Source of the DNA: Gammaproteobacteria bacterium CG22_combo_CG10-13_8_21_14_all_40_8
GTDB taxonomy: Bacteria > Pseudomonadota > Gammaproteobacteria > Enterobacterales > GCA-002770795
DNA: 12,875 bases
Assembly: GCA_002770795.1 (NCBI GenBank)
Contig: PCTP01000150.1
Location: 1-12,875 of the forward strand
Direction: 5' to 3'
Shown: positions 1-6,888 of the stretch, piece after piece
How positions within the stretch are numbered: the first letter of the stretch is position 1
How the letters are laid out: each line of letters starts with the position of its first letter
Program-made: the position numbers and the translations under genes
Notes under the pieces: generated by a model
The model's database searches: none
The model's input: the letters and a program-made list of their open reading frames with translations, nothing else
What the model was told of the DNA's origin: nothing

Positions 1-658
1 CAAAACTCCCAGCTTCCAATCTCACTTCAGCATAATGCTCTTTATTCAAAAGCTTTCGCGCATCTTTGGTGATGATATTAATCACGCCTAAAAAGGCATT
101 AGGGCCATACACAGCACCGGCTGGCCCATATAAAACTTCGATTCTATCTATTCCAGAAAGGGGATATTGACGACTGAGTGAAGCGGCATGAGTCCAAAGA
201 TGATTATCCACAATACCATTCACCATCAGCAGGGTTCTTTGCGTAAATGGTGTGCGATACCCTCGCTGATAGGTGATAATTTGATCATTTCCATTGGCGG
301 TTATTACATCAAAACCCGGTAGATCACCTATCACCTCAGTAATATCCGTATAACCTCTATTTTGAATATCAATAGCATTCACCACCACCATCGCTGCTGG
401 TGCGTCTTTCAAAGCTTCATCTAAACCAGAGGCTGAACTCACTTTAACATTCATCAATTGTTCGAAAGAAAAGCTCGACAACATATCTAACGGCGCTTCT
501 TCAGCTGCAGCAGAGATACTTGCTTGATTCAGCAAACCCCAGAAAAATAGGGCATACTTAGAACGCCCCCAAAAACTATCTAACCAACTTAAGTTCGAGG
601 TACATTCAGCAAGCTTTGAGTATTGAGATTTTTGAAATATAGTACGAATCACACACAT
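1..658 (-). CDS. TonB-dependent outer-membrane receptor, N-terminal part (cut by window edge)
   Basis: The visible 219 codons encode the start of an outer-membrane gated transporter that takes up a ligand using TonB energy; the ligand cannot be inferred. A hydrophobic stretch around residues 35-50 ending in SISAAA looks like a signal peptide, cleaved near residue 52. Then follow FEQLMNVKVSSASG (65-78), typical of the leader to the plug, and a complete plug domain (about 85-200) with DLPGFDV, MVNGIVDN, the IEVLYGPAGAVYGPNAFLGVINIITK-type block around 173-198 (split here as IEVLYGPAGAVYG and FLGVINIITK). The barrel lies beyond the left edge. The chosen ATG has only a loose G-rich stretch upstream (GGGGTGG); an in-frame ATG at 676 is a possible alternative. 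Either way the region before the hydrophobic core is unusually long, about 35 residues. Family call is firm, start is not. Confidence 0.88.
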   Translation of the reverse strand, partial: MCVIRTIFQKSQYSKLAECTSNLSWLDSFWGRSKYALFFWGLLNQASISAAAEEAPLDMLSSFSFEQLMNVKVSSASGLDEALKDAPAAMVVVNAIDIQNRGYTDITEVIGDLPGFDVITANGNDQIITYQRGYRTPFTQRTLLMVNGIVDNHLWTHAASLSRQYPLSGIDRIEVLYGPAGAVYGPNAFLGVINIITKDARKLLNKEHYAEVRLEAGSF

Positions 659-823
659 AGATAGAAACCACCCCATCTGTATTCAGATCCAATCTGCGCG
701 TTCCTAAAATTAAGCATAGCTCATATCTAAAAAAAAAATGCAATGGAACGATAGTTTACTTCTACAAATCTTCAAAATGACGGCTAAATATCATGATGTT
801 GCGAGAACTAGAGTTAATGCTAA

Positions 824-1504
824 TTAGATACTTCTCAAATCTTTGTCGATGACACCATATTTTTCCACTTCCATATCATGGATTGGATCTCTAAATAGCT
901 CGGCTAATGCCATAGACTGCCATTGTTGCATCCCTTGCAGACCCAGCATATGTTGATAATAGGCGAAGGCTTTAGAGTTCAGTTCAAGTCCGAATGTTTG
1001 CACTCTAAATATCACTGGAGCAAAAAAAGCATCTACAGCGCTAAATTCTTCTCCTGCTAAAAAAGGGCCACCAAATCGAGTTAAGCCTTCGGTCCAAAGC
1101 TCGTTAATACGGGCAAGATCAGATTTTAAACGCTGATTTATTTCATGCAAACTGATCCTTATACCAATGTTCATACCGCATATCTCACGCAAATGACTAA
1201 AGCCAGAATGCATTTCAGCCGCTGCACAACGCGCCCAGCTTCTTTGTTGCTTATTTTTAGGCCAAACATTCGAATGGATTTCTGCCAGATATTCAGCGAT
1301 GGATAACGAATCCCACACAATATTGCCCTGATCAATCAGACAAGGCACCTTACCGCTAGGACTAAAACGACGAAAGGTATCCCAATTATTCTCTTCAAAA
1401 GGGATGAGTTTTTCTTCGAAAGGAATACCCAACTGCATCATCAGGATCCAAGGACGTAAAGACCAAGAAGAATAATTTTTATTGGCAATATAAAGGCTAT
1501 ACAT
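824..1504 (-). CDS. Glutathione S-transferase family protein
   Basis: A 226-residue cytosolic protein with the two-domain GST layout. The N-terminal thioredoxin-like domain (about 1-78) carries the serine-type active-site region NYSSWSLRPW (10-19), the cis-proline loop KVP (52-54) and the glutathione-binding DS pair (65-66) in DSLSIAEYLAE. The all-helical C-terminal domain (about 88-210) contains the N-capping box SAVD (155-158). GSTs of this type conjugate or isomerise electrophiles with glutathione; the exact substrate is unknown. The ATG is preceded by AGGA at a suitable distance. It is the last gene of a three-gene minus-strand unit, 20 nt after the CDGSH gene. Length is normal for the family and nothing appears damaged. 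Confidence 0.9.
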   Translation of the reverse strand: MYSLYIANKNYSSWSLRPWILMMQLGIPFEEKLIPFEENNWDTFRRFSPSGKVPCLIDQGNIVWDSLSIAEYLAEIHSNVWPKNKQQRSWARCAAAEMHSGFSHLREICGMNIGIRISLHEINQRLKSDLARINELWTEGLTRFGGPFLAGEEFSAVDAFFAPVIFRVQTFGLELNSKAFAYYQHMLGLQGMQQWQSMALAELFRDPIHDMEVEKYGVIDKDLRSI

Positions 1505-1524
1505 CCATCATTTCCTGCTATTTT

Positions 1525-1761
1525 TTATTTATGGCTGCCATCACACAAAGGCGCATTTCCAGTTTTTTTACAACCACAAAAAAATACTTTTTTGGAAGCA
1601 GTTGCTGCATATTTCACCGGTGCAAACTCAGTCCCTGCATGAGAACCATCACAAAATGGCTGACGAGCACTTTTTCCACAAGCACACCAAAAATAATTTT
1701 TCCCAGTTTCCACATCTACAGCGAAAGGGGTATCGGATGCACGTACAGGTTCAGTCATCAT
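1525..1761 (-). CDS. Tandem CDGSH-type [2Fe-2S] protein
   Basis: A 78-residue protein made almost entirely of two CDGSH zinc-finger-like iron-sulfur motifs. The first has C26, C28, C37 and H41 (CACGKSARQPFCDGSH); the second has C62, C64, C73 and H77 (CGCKKTGNAPLCDGSH). Each Cys3His set is the known ligand set for a redox-active, labile [2Fe-2S] cluster, so two clusters per chain are expected. There is no membrane segment, unlike mitochondrial mitoNEET, so the protein should be soluble, resembling the CISD3-like two-motif class. The first of two adjacent ATGs is used here because AGAGG lies 5 nt upstream; the second (1758) gives 8 nt and is equally possible. It sits between a small membrane protein gene and a GST gene with gaps of about 20 nt on both sides, which suggests co-expression and perhaps a redox-related role. 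Confidence 0.93.
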   Translation of the reverse strand: MMTEPVRASDTPFAVDVETGKNYFWCACGKSARQPFCDGSHAGTEFAPVKYAATASKKVFFCGCKKTGNAPLCDGSHK

Positions 1762-1782
1762 ATTATCCTCTATAAAAAACCA

Positions 1783-2112
1783 TTAATTTTGCTTTTTTTG
1801 ATATCGGTGATTGATCATCTTTTCTAATAAATCAATTCTTTTATGGATCCGTTGGCTTTCATAATAAACCGCTTGTCGTATAGAAAAACTCAATACCCAA
1901 ATGATCATCCAAATTATCTGTACATCAGAGCTCAGCTTAAAATAGTCAACTAGATAGAACATAATACCAAGGGACACTAAAGACCAGAAAAGCTCTTGTA
2001 GGTTATTTCTCTTTGGAGCCAACTTTTGATACTCAGCCTTAATTTTCTCGAAATGTTTTAAATGCTCTAACTCAAGCTGAGCATTTACTTTTGGATTTTC
2101 CACCTCAGTCAT
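1783..2112 (-). CDS. Small two-helix inner-membrane protein, function unknown
   Basis: A 109-residue protein that I do not recognise by function. It has a charged, probably helical N-terminus (about 10-40, rich in E and K), two hydrophobic segments (about 41-60 and 64-83) separated by a short polar turn KLSSD, and a basic amphipathic C-terminal helix (RIHKRIDLLEKMI, 88-100). This predicts a helical hairpin in the inner membrane with both ends on the same side, probably cytoplasmic given the positive C-terminus. AAGGA lies 7 nt before the ATG, supporting the start. It is the first gene of a minus-strand unit with the CDGSH and GST genes. Membrane topology is inferred from hydrophobicity only. 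Confidence 0.8.
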   Translation of the reverse strand: MTEVENPKVNAQLELEHLKHFEKIKAEYQKLAPKRNNLQELFWSLVSLGIMFYLVDYFKLSSDVQIIWMIIWVLSFSIRQAVYYESQRIHKRIDLLEKMINHRYQKKQN

Positions 2113-2169
2113 CTCTCAATCCTTGTTTGCTATGTTGTTAGTTCATTCACTTTTGCATTAACCTAATAC

Positions 2170-2340
2170 TTAAAAAGACGAATGAGTATAAACATCCGGC
2201 TCCCATAGTTCCATAAATATCTGTGGATTGGCAAGAGCTTTAAACCCAAATTTCTCATATAAACCATGTACATCTCTGGTCGCTAAGCATATACAGCGTA
2301 ACCTTTGTAATTGTGGATACTTTAAAAAGATCAGGATAAC
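2170..2340 (-). pseudogene. C-terminal remnant of a GNAT N-acetyltransferase gene
   Basis: Read on the minus strand, an open stretch of about 56 codons ending in TAA at 2170-2172 contains LATRDVHGLYEKFGFKALAN followed by FMELWEP. The pattern LATRDAHGLYxxFGFxPL near the C-terminus is characteristic of a family of stand-alone GNAT acetyltransferases of roughly 140 residues. The preceding YPQLQRLR matches the segment just before it in that family (HPxLQGLRR). The usual upstream acetyl-CoA-binding part (RGxGxG/A region) is absent: the frame meets TAA at 2353-2355 and no other frame between there and mdtA resembles GNAT. There is no ATG early in the fragment and no ribosome binding site. It is therefore a decayed gene end rather than a working gene. 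The family match is from memory of the motif. Confidence 0.72.
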
Positions 2341-2418
2341 GACAATTTCAAGTTACCGCTGAATCTCATAAAAATATCAATTTTGAACTTTCGCTAAGAT
2401 TGGTTTAATTTTAACTTA

Positions 2419-2447
2419 TTGAAAATAAAGTCAATTTAAATTATGAA
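2419..2447 (+). promoter_or_regulatory. Candidate sigma-70 promoter upstream of the mdtABC operon
   Basis: TTGAAA (2419-2424) and TATGAA (2442-2447) are separated by 17 nt, matching the consensus boxes at five and four positions respectively. It lies in a very AT-rich stretch, so chance matches are likely. If used, the leader before mdtA would be about 50-70 nt. Confidence 0.35.
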
Positions 2448-2462
2448 TTTATTATATTGACC

Positions 2463-2491
2463 TTTCTTATCCCGAGTTGAGGTTATATAAT
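2463..2491 (+). promoter_or_regulatory. Candidate -10 box (TATAAT) just before mdtA
   Basis: A perfect TATAAT lies at 2486-2491 but has only a poor -35 at normal spacing (TTTCTT, 2463-2468); the good TTGACC at 2457-2462 is 23 nt away, too far for ordinary sigma-70 use. That arrangement is common where an activator is needed. Transcription would start near 2498, only a few nt before the first mdtA ATG at 2506, which favours the second in-frame ATG at 2524. Confidence 0.35.
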
Positions 2492-2505
2492 CAAACGCTA
2501 ATTCT

Positions 2506-3753
2506 ATGATACCGAGTGATTATATGGCACCAAAGTCAAAACCAACCGCTTCAAACTCTGTGACTCTCGCGATTTCACTTTGGAGTTGGTTTAAAGCTCA
2601 TCCCAAATTTATGGTGGTGCTCATCTTATTAGTGCTGGTATTTGTGGTTAACCGATTTAACCATAGAGCCGATGAAATCAATGCGGCTAATCAATCCGCT
2701 TTAGCCTTAAATGCTGCCAAACCTGTGGTAGTGGCGCCCGTGGTGCAGGATAAGTTTCAGCTTTATCTTTTTGGGCTCGGTGTGGTGACCCCTTCTAATA
2801 TTGTTGAAGTTAGAAGCCGTGTTGAAGGGCAATTGCTGAGCCTTTCTTTTGATGAGGGACAGATTGTGAAAGCGGGTGATTTACTGGCACAGATTGATCC
2901 CTTACCTTTTGATGTACAACTTAAATTAGCCAAAGGGCAATTATTGCTCGACCAAACACTACTCAATAAAGCGCACGAAGATCTCGCCCGTTATCAAAAA
3001 TTGCTCAAACAAGACTCCACCTCATTACAGTTGGTAGAAAACAAACAAGCTTTGGTCCGACAATATCAAGCGGCGGTACAGGCTGATCAAGGCCGAGTAA
3101 CAAATGCAGAAATGCAACTAAGTTTTGCCAGTATCAAAGCCCCCATTGGCGGTAGGCTCGGCTTTCGTCAGGTGGATGCGGGCAATATTGTGCGAACCTC
3201 TGATCCCAAAGGCATTGTCACCCTCACTCAATTAGATCCTATCAGCGTCTTGTTTTCTATTCCCGAGGATAATTTACCCCCAGTGTTGAATTTACTCAGT
3301 CAACCAGAACCTGTTAGCGTTGAGCTTTTTGATCGCAACTTGCAACAAAAAATTGCCCAAGGACGTCTACTTGCCGTCGATAATCAAATCGACCCCACGA
3401 CAGGGACAATTAAACTCAAGGCCGAATTTGCTAATTCTGATGGAAGCCTTTTTGCCAATCAGTTTGTGAACGTAAGAATGGCCTTAGCCACCGAACCTCA
3501 AGCGATACTGTTGCCAACCTCAGCCATTCAACGTGGTTCTTTGGGTACTTTTGTTTATGTGGTTAAAGGGGATCAAACTGTTAGTATACAACCCATACAA
3601 ATTGCCGCTTCCCAAGGTGAGATTTCCATGATTCGATCTGGCGTGTCTATTGGAGATAAAGTCGTGACTGAAGGCGCTGACCAACTGCGTGAAGGCAGTG
3701 CCGTCAAGATTGTTGTGCCAGAAAAAACACAGACGCCAAAGGGTGGACTCTAA
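2506..3753 (+). CDS. mdtA: Periplasmic adaptor subunit of an MdtABC-type RND efflux pump
   Basis: A 415-residue HlyD/AcrA-type membrane fusion protein that links the inner-membrane pump to the outer-membrane channel. An N-terminal hydrophobic segment (about 35-49, MVVLILLVLVFVV) acts as an anchor or uncleaved signal; no lipobox is present. The lipoyl half-motif VRSRVEGQLLSLSFDEGQIVKAGDLL (split: VRSRVEGQLLSL, 102-113; DEGQIVKAGDLL, 116-127) is followed by a helical hairpin (about 134-204), the second lipoyl half (ASIKAPIGGRLGFRQVDAGN, 208-227), a beta-barrel domain (about 240-330) with DPTTGTIKLKAEF (296-308) and a membrane-proximal domain. Length equals E. coli MdtA. The first ATG has no Shine-Dalgarno; the in-frame ATG at 2524 has GAGTG 5 nt before it and may be the true start (409 residues). 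First gene of the pump operon, 6 nt before mdtB. Confidence 0.93.
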   Translation: MIPSDYMAPKSKPTASNSVTLAISLWSWFKAHPKFMVVLILLVLVFVVNRFNHRADEINAANQSALALNAAKPVVVAPVVQDKFQLYLFGLGVVTPSNIVEVRSRVEGQLLSLSFDEGQIVKAGDLLAQIDPLPFDVQLKLAKGQLLLDQTLLNKAHEDLARYQKLLKQDSTSLQLVENKQALVRQYQAAVQADQGRVTNAEMQLSFASIKAPIGGRLGFRQVDAGNIVRTSDPKGIVTLTQLDPISVLFSIPEDNLPPVLNLLSQPEPVSVELFDRNLQQKIAQGRLLAVDNQIDPTTGTIKLKAEFANSDGSLFANQFVNVRMALATEPQAILLPTSAIQRGSLGTFVYVVKGDQTVSIQPIQIAASQGEISMIRSGVSIGDKVVTEGADQLREGSAVKIVVPEKTQTPKGGL

Positions 3754-3759
3754 CTGAGT

Positions 3760-6700
3760 ATGAATATTTCTCGTCCCTTTATTCTAAGACCAATTGCCAC
3801 TTCATTGCTAATGGTCGCTATACTCCTAGTGGGTGTTTTTGCATACCGCCTACTACCGATCTCAGCCTTACCCAGGTTTGATTATCCGATTATACAGGTG
3901 GTCACTCTTTACCCCGGAGCGAGTCCAGAAGTAGTCACCTCAACCATTACCGCCCCCTTAGAGCGCCAATTTGGTAGAATTCCGGGGCTGAACCAAATGT
4001 CATCCAATAGCTCTGGTGGCGCCTCAATTATTACCTTGCAATTTAATCTCGATCTCTCCCTAGATGTCGCCGAACAAGATGTACAAGCAGCCATCAATGC
4101 AGCCATTAATCTGTTGCCAAGGGATCTACCACAATTTCCAATTTACAGTAAAATTAACCCAGCTGATCCTGCCATTGTCACGCTCTCATTAAGTTCAAAA
4201 ACCTTATCTTTACCAGTACTACAACAAATGGCTGAAACTCGATTGACGGCCAAGCTTTCGCAACTTTCTGGTGTTGGACAGGTGAGTATTAGCGGTGGAC
4301 AACGACCCGCGATCCGAATTCAGGCCAATCCAAATGCACTGGCAGCCTATAGGCTGTCCTTAGAAGACTTACGTATCGCGATAGATAACGCAAACTCAAA
4401 CCTCGCTAAAGGCGGTTTTGATGGCCCGACTCAAGCTTCCACTATTAATGCCAATAATCAATTAAAATCTGATCAGGAATTTAAAAATCTCATTGTGAGT
4501 TATCGCAATGGTGCGCCTGTACGTCTACAGGATGTAGCTGAGGTGGTCAACGCTTCAGAAAATACCCGTTTGGCAGCATGGGCCAATGAATCAGCGGCAC
4601 TTATTGTCAATATCCAGCGTCAGCCAGATGCCAATGTGATTGAAGTGGTTAATCGTATTAAACGCTTATTACCTGAGCTCAAAACTTCTCTTTCTTCTGC
4701 CGTAGATATGGAAATGCTAACGGATCGCACGGTGACCATCCGCGCTTCTGTGCACGATGTGCAATTTGAACTCTTGTTATCCATTGCCCTGGTGGTCTTG
4801 GTGATCTTTCTATTCTTACGCAATGTGTCAGCCACCATTATTCCAAGCATCGCCGTTCCATTATCTCTTATAGGCACTTTTGCAGTGATGTATCTGGCTG
4901 GTTTTTCCATCAATAATCTCACGCTAATGGCATTGATTATTGCCACGGGGTTTGTGGTGGATGATGCCATTGTGATGATCGAAAATATCATGCGCCACAT
5001 AGAGGCAGGAGAAGCACCCTTAGAAGCCGCTTTAAAAGGGGCAAAACAAATTGGCTTTACCATTATTTCATTAACCTTATCATTAATTGCCGTACTGATC
5101 CCTTTGCTATTCATGGGAGACGTAATTGGACGACTTTTCAGTGAATTTGCCATTACCTTATCCGTGGCGATCTTTATTTCTGCTATTGTTTCCTTAACCT
5201 TGACACCCATGATGTGTGCAAGATTGCTGCGCCATGTACCAGAGAAGGAACAGGGAGCATTTTTTCGTCGCACAGGCGCATGGTTTGATGAGGTAACAGT
5301 TCAATATGGAAAACTGTTGGAATGGGTTTTGGCCAAACGCAAATTGACCCTAGGAGTAGCCCTCTTCACCCTTGGCTTAACGATTGTATTATACATTGTG
5401 ATCCCCAAGGGATTCTTCCCTATTCAAGATACGGGTGCTATTCAAGGGATTTCTCAAGCCCCTGATAATATTTCATTTAGCGCAATGGCCGAGCGTCAGC
5501 AAGCATTGGCTCATGTTATTTTACAAGATCCTGCTGTGGAAAGTTTGTCATCCTTTATTGGTGTCGATAGCCATAACTCAACCTTAAATAGAGGCCGATT
5601 CCTCATCAATCTGAAACCCTTATCCCAGAGAGAAAGCGGTACAGAGATGATAGCAAGACTTGGCTCTGAACTTAAAAAAATACAAGGAATCCAGCTGTAC
5701 ATGCAACCTGTGCAAGATCTCACCATTGAATACCAAATCAGCCCCACTCAATATCAACTATCTGTTGAAGATGCGAATGCCAGGGTACTGCGCGAATGGG
5801 TACCCAAATTAGTGTCTAAACTGCAAAAATTTCCACAACTTTCTGATGTGATTAGTGATCAACAAGAAAATGGTAAACAGGTACATATTGAAATTGACCG
5901 AGAACTCGCTGGGCGTTTAGGTATTTCAGCCCTAGCCATTGATAACGCACTGTATAACGCCTTTGGGCAAAGACAGATCACAACCTTGTTTACTTCATCA
6001 AATCAACAGCATGTTGTTCTTGAGGTGAAACCTGAGTTTCGTGAAGGTATTGCAGCCCTTGATCATGTTTATCTGAGCTCTGGGTTAGCCAGTGCTCAGC
6101 CAGGTGATGCTAAACTGCCCAAACAGGTGCCGTTATCGTCTATTGCCACAATCAGTGAAAGAAAATCCCCCTTGGTTTACCACCGAATTGGACAATTTCC
6201 AGCCACGACCATTTCCTTTAATTTGACAAAAAATATTTCACTCGGTGAAGCCATTAAACTGATTGAAGCAGCCAAAAAAGATATCGGTTTGCCCCAAAGC
6301 ACCCAGTTAAAATTTCAGGGTTCCGCTCAAGCTTTTCAGGTTTCATTATCGAGTCAATTGCTGCTGATTATGGCTGCTATTGTCACCGTCTACATTGTAT
6401 TAGGGGTGCTTTATGAAAGTTATATCCATCCCATTACTATCTTATCCAGTTTGCCCTCTGCTGGTGTTGGTGCATTGTTAGCGCTCATGTTGTCGGGGAA
6501 TGAGCTCAATATAATTTCTATTATTGGTATTATTTTGCTGATTGGTATTGTGATGAAAAATGCCATTATGATGATTGATTTTGCCCTTGAAGCACAAAGA
6601 GAACAAAAACTCAGCCCCAGAGAAGCCATTTTTCAAGCCTGCTTATTAAGATTCAGACCCATTATGATGACCACCATGGCCGCCTTATTAGCCGCATTGC

Positions 6701-6888
6701 CCTTAATGTTGGGTTGGGGTGTTGGTTCAGAAATCCGTCATCCATTGGGTATTACCTTGGTGGGTGGATTGATCTTAAGTCAATTATTAACATTGTTTAC
6801 CACACCAGTGATTTATCTGGCATTTGAAGGACTTGTCTCTTCTCAAAAATTAGAAACGCCTGTAAATTTATCAGGTGAGGAGGCATGA
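3760..6888 (+). CDS. mdtB: RND multidrug efflux pump subunit MdtB
   Basis: A 1042-residue proton-driven inner-membrane transporter of the HAE-1 RND family. It opens with FILRPIATSLLMVAILLVG (7-25) as TM1 and has the usual internal duplication: periplasmic loop, TM2-6 (about 330-490), TM7 near 530, second periplasmic loop and TM8-12 (about 865-1025). The proton-relay residues are present: D401-D402 in GFVVDDAIV (TM4), K933 in IGIVMKNAIMMIDF (TM10), and R964 and T971 in RFRPIMMTT (TM11). LYPGASPEVVTSTITAPLER and NSSGGASIITLQF closely follow E. coli MdtB, which forms an MdtB2C heterotrimer. The start lies 6 nt after the mdtA stop with a weak ribosome site, suggesting translational coupling. The stop overlaps the mdtC start as ATGA. 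Confidence 0.95.
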   Translation: MNISRPFILRPIATSLLMVAILLVGVFAYRLLPISALPRFDYPIIQVVTLYPGASPEVVTSTITAPLERQFGRIPGLNQMSSNSSGGASIITLQFNLDLSLDVAEQDVQAAINAAINLLPRDLPQFPIYSKINPADPAIVTLSLSSKTLSLPVLQQMAETRLTAKLSQLSGVGQVSISGGQRPAIRIQANPNALAAYRLSLEDLRIAIDNANSNLAKGGFDGPTQASTINANNQLKSDQEFKNLIVSYRNGAPVRLQDVAEVVNASENTRLAAWANESAALIVNIQRQPDANVIEVVNRIKRLLPELKTSLSSAVDMEMLTDRTVTIRASVHDVQFELLLSIALVVLVIFLFLRNVSATIIPSIAVPLSLIGTFAVMYLAGFSINNLTLMALIIATGFVVDDAIVMIENIMRHIEAGEAPLEAALKGAKQIGFTIISLTLSLIAVLIPLLFMGDVIGRLFSEFAITLSVAIFISAIVSLTLTPMMCARLLRHVPEKEQGAFFRRTGAWFDEVTVQYGKLLEWVLAKRKLTLGVALFTLGLTIVLYIVIPKGFFPIQDTGAIQGISQAPDNISFSAMAERQQALAHVILQDPAVESLSSFIGVDSHNSTLNRGRFLINLKPLSQRESGTEMIARLGSELKKIQGIQLYMQPVQDLTIEYQISPTQYQLSVEDANARVLREWVPKLVSKLQKFPQLSDVISDQQENGKQVHIEIDRELAGRLGISALAIDNALYNAFGQRQITTLFTSSNQQHVVLEVKPEFREGIAALDHVYLSSGLASAQPGDAKLPKQVPLSSIATISERKSPLVYHRIGQFPATTISFNLTKNISLGEAIKLIEAAKKDIGLPQSTQLKFQGSAQAFQVSLSSQLLLIMAAIVTVYIVLGVLYESYIHPITILSSLPSAGVGALLALMLSGNELNIISIIGIILLIGIVMKNAIMMIDFALEAQREQKLSPREAIFQACLLRFRPIMMTTMAALLAALPLMLGWGVGSEIRHPLGITLVGGLILSQLLTLFTTPVIYLAFEGLVSSQKLETPVNLSGEEA

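Noticed and set aside
729..738. A10 run as the T-tract of an intrinsic terminator for the GST operon
   Set aside because: Reading the minus strand, no convincing stem precedes the T-run, so only a homopolymer is seen.
659..823. Fur box before the TonB receptor
   Set aside because: No sequence near the GATAATGATAATCATTATC-type pattern is seen in the 165-nt gap, so iron control is not supported here.
1531..1827. Plus-strand open frame opposite the CDGSH gene
   Set aside because: It is the complement of a clear tandem CDGSH gene and its neighbour, with low-complexity translation and no start signal.
4620..5273. Long open frame antisense to mdtB as a gene
   Set aside because: It lies wholly opposite a strongly conserved RND coding region, has no ribosome site and its translation resembles no family; the same applies to the other frames opposite mdtA, mdtC and the outer-membrane factor.
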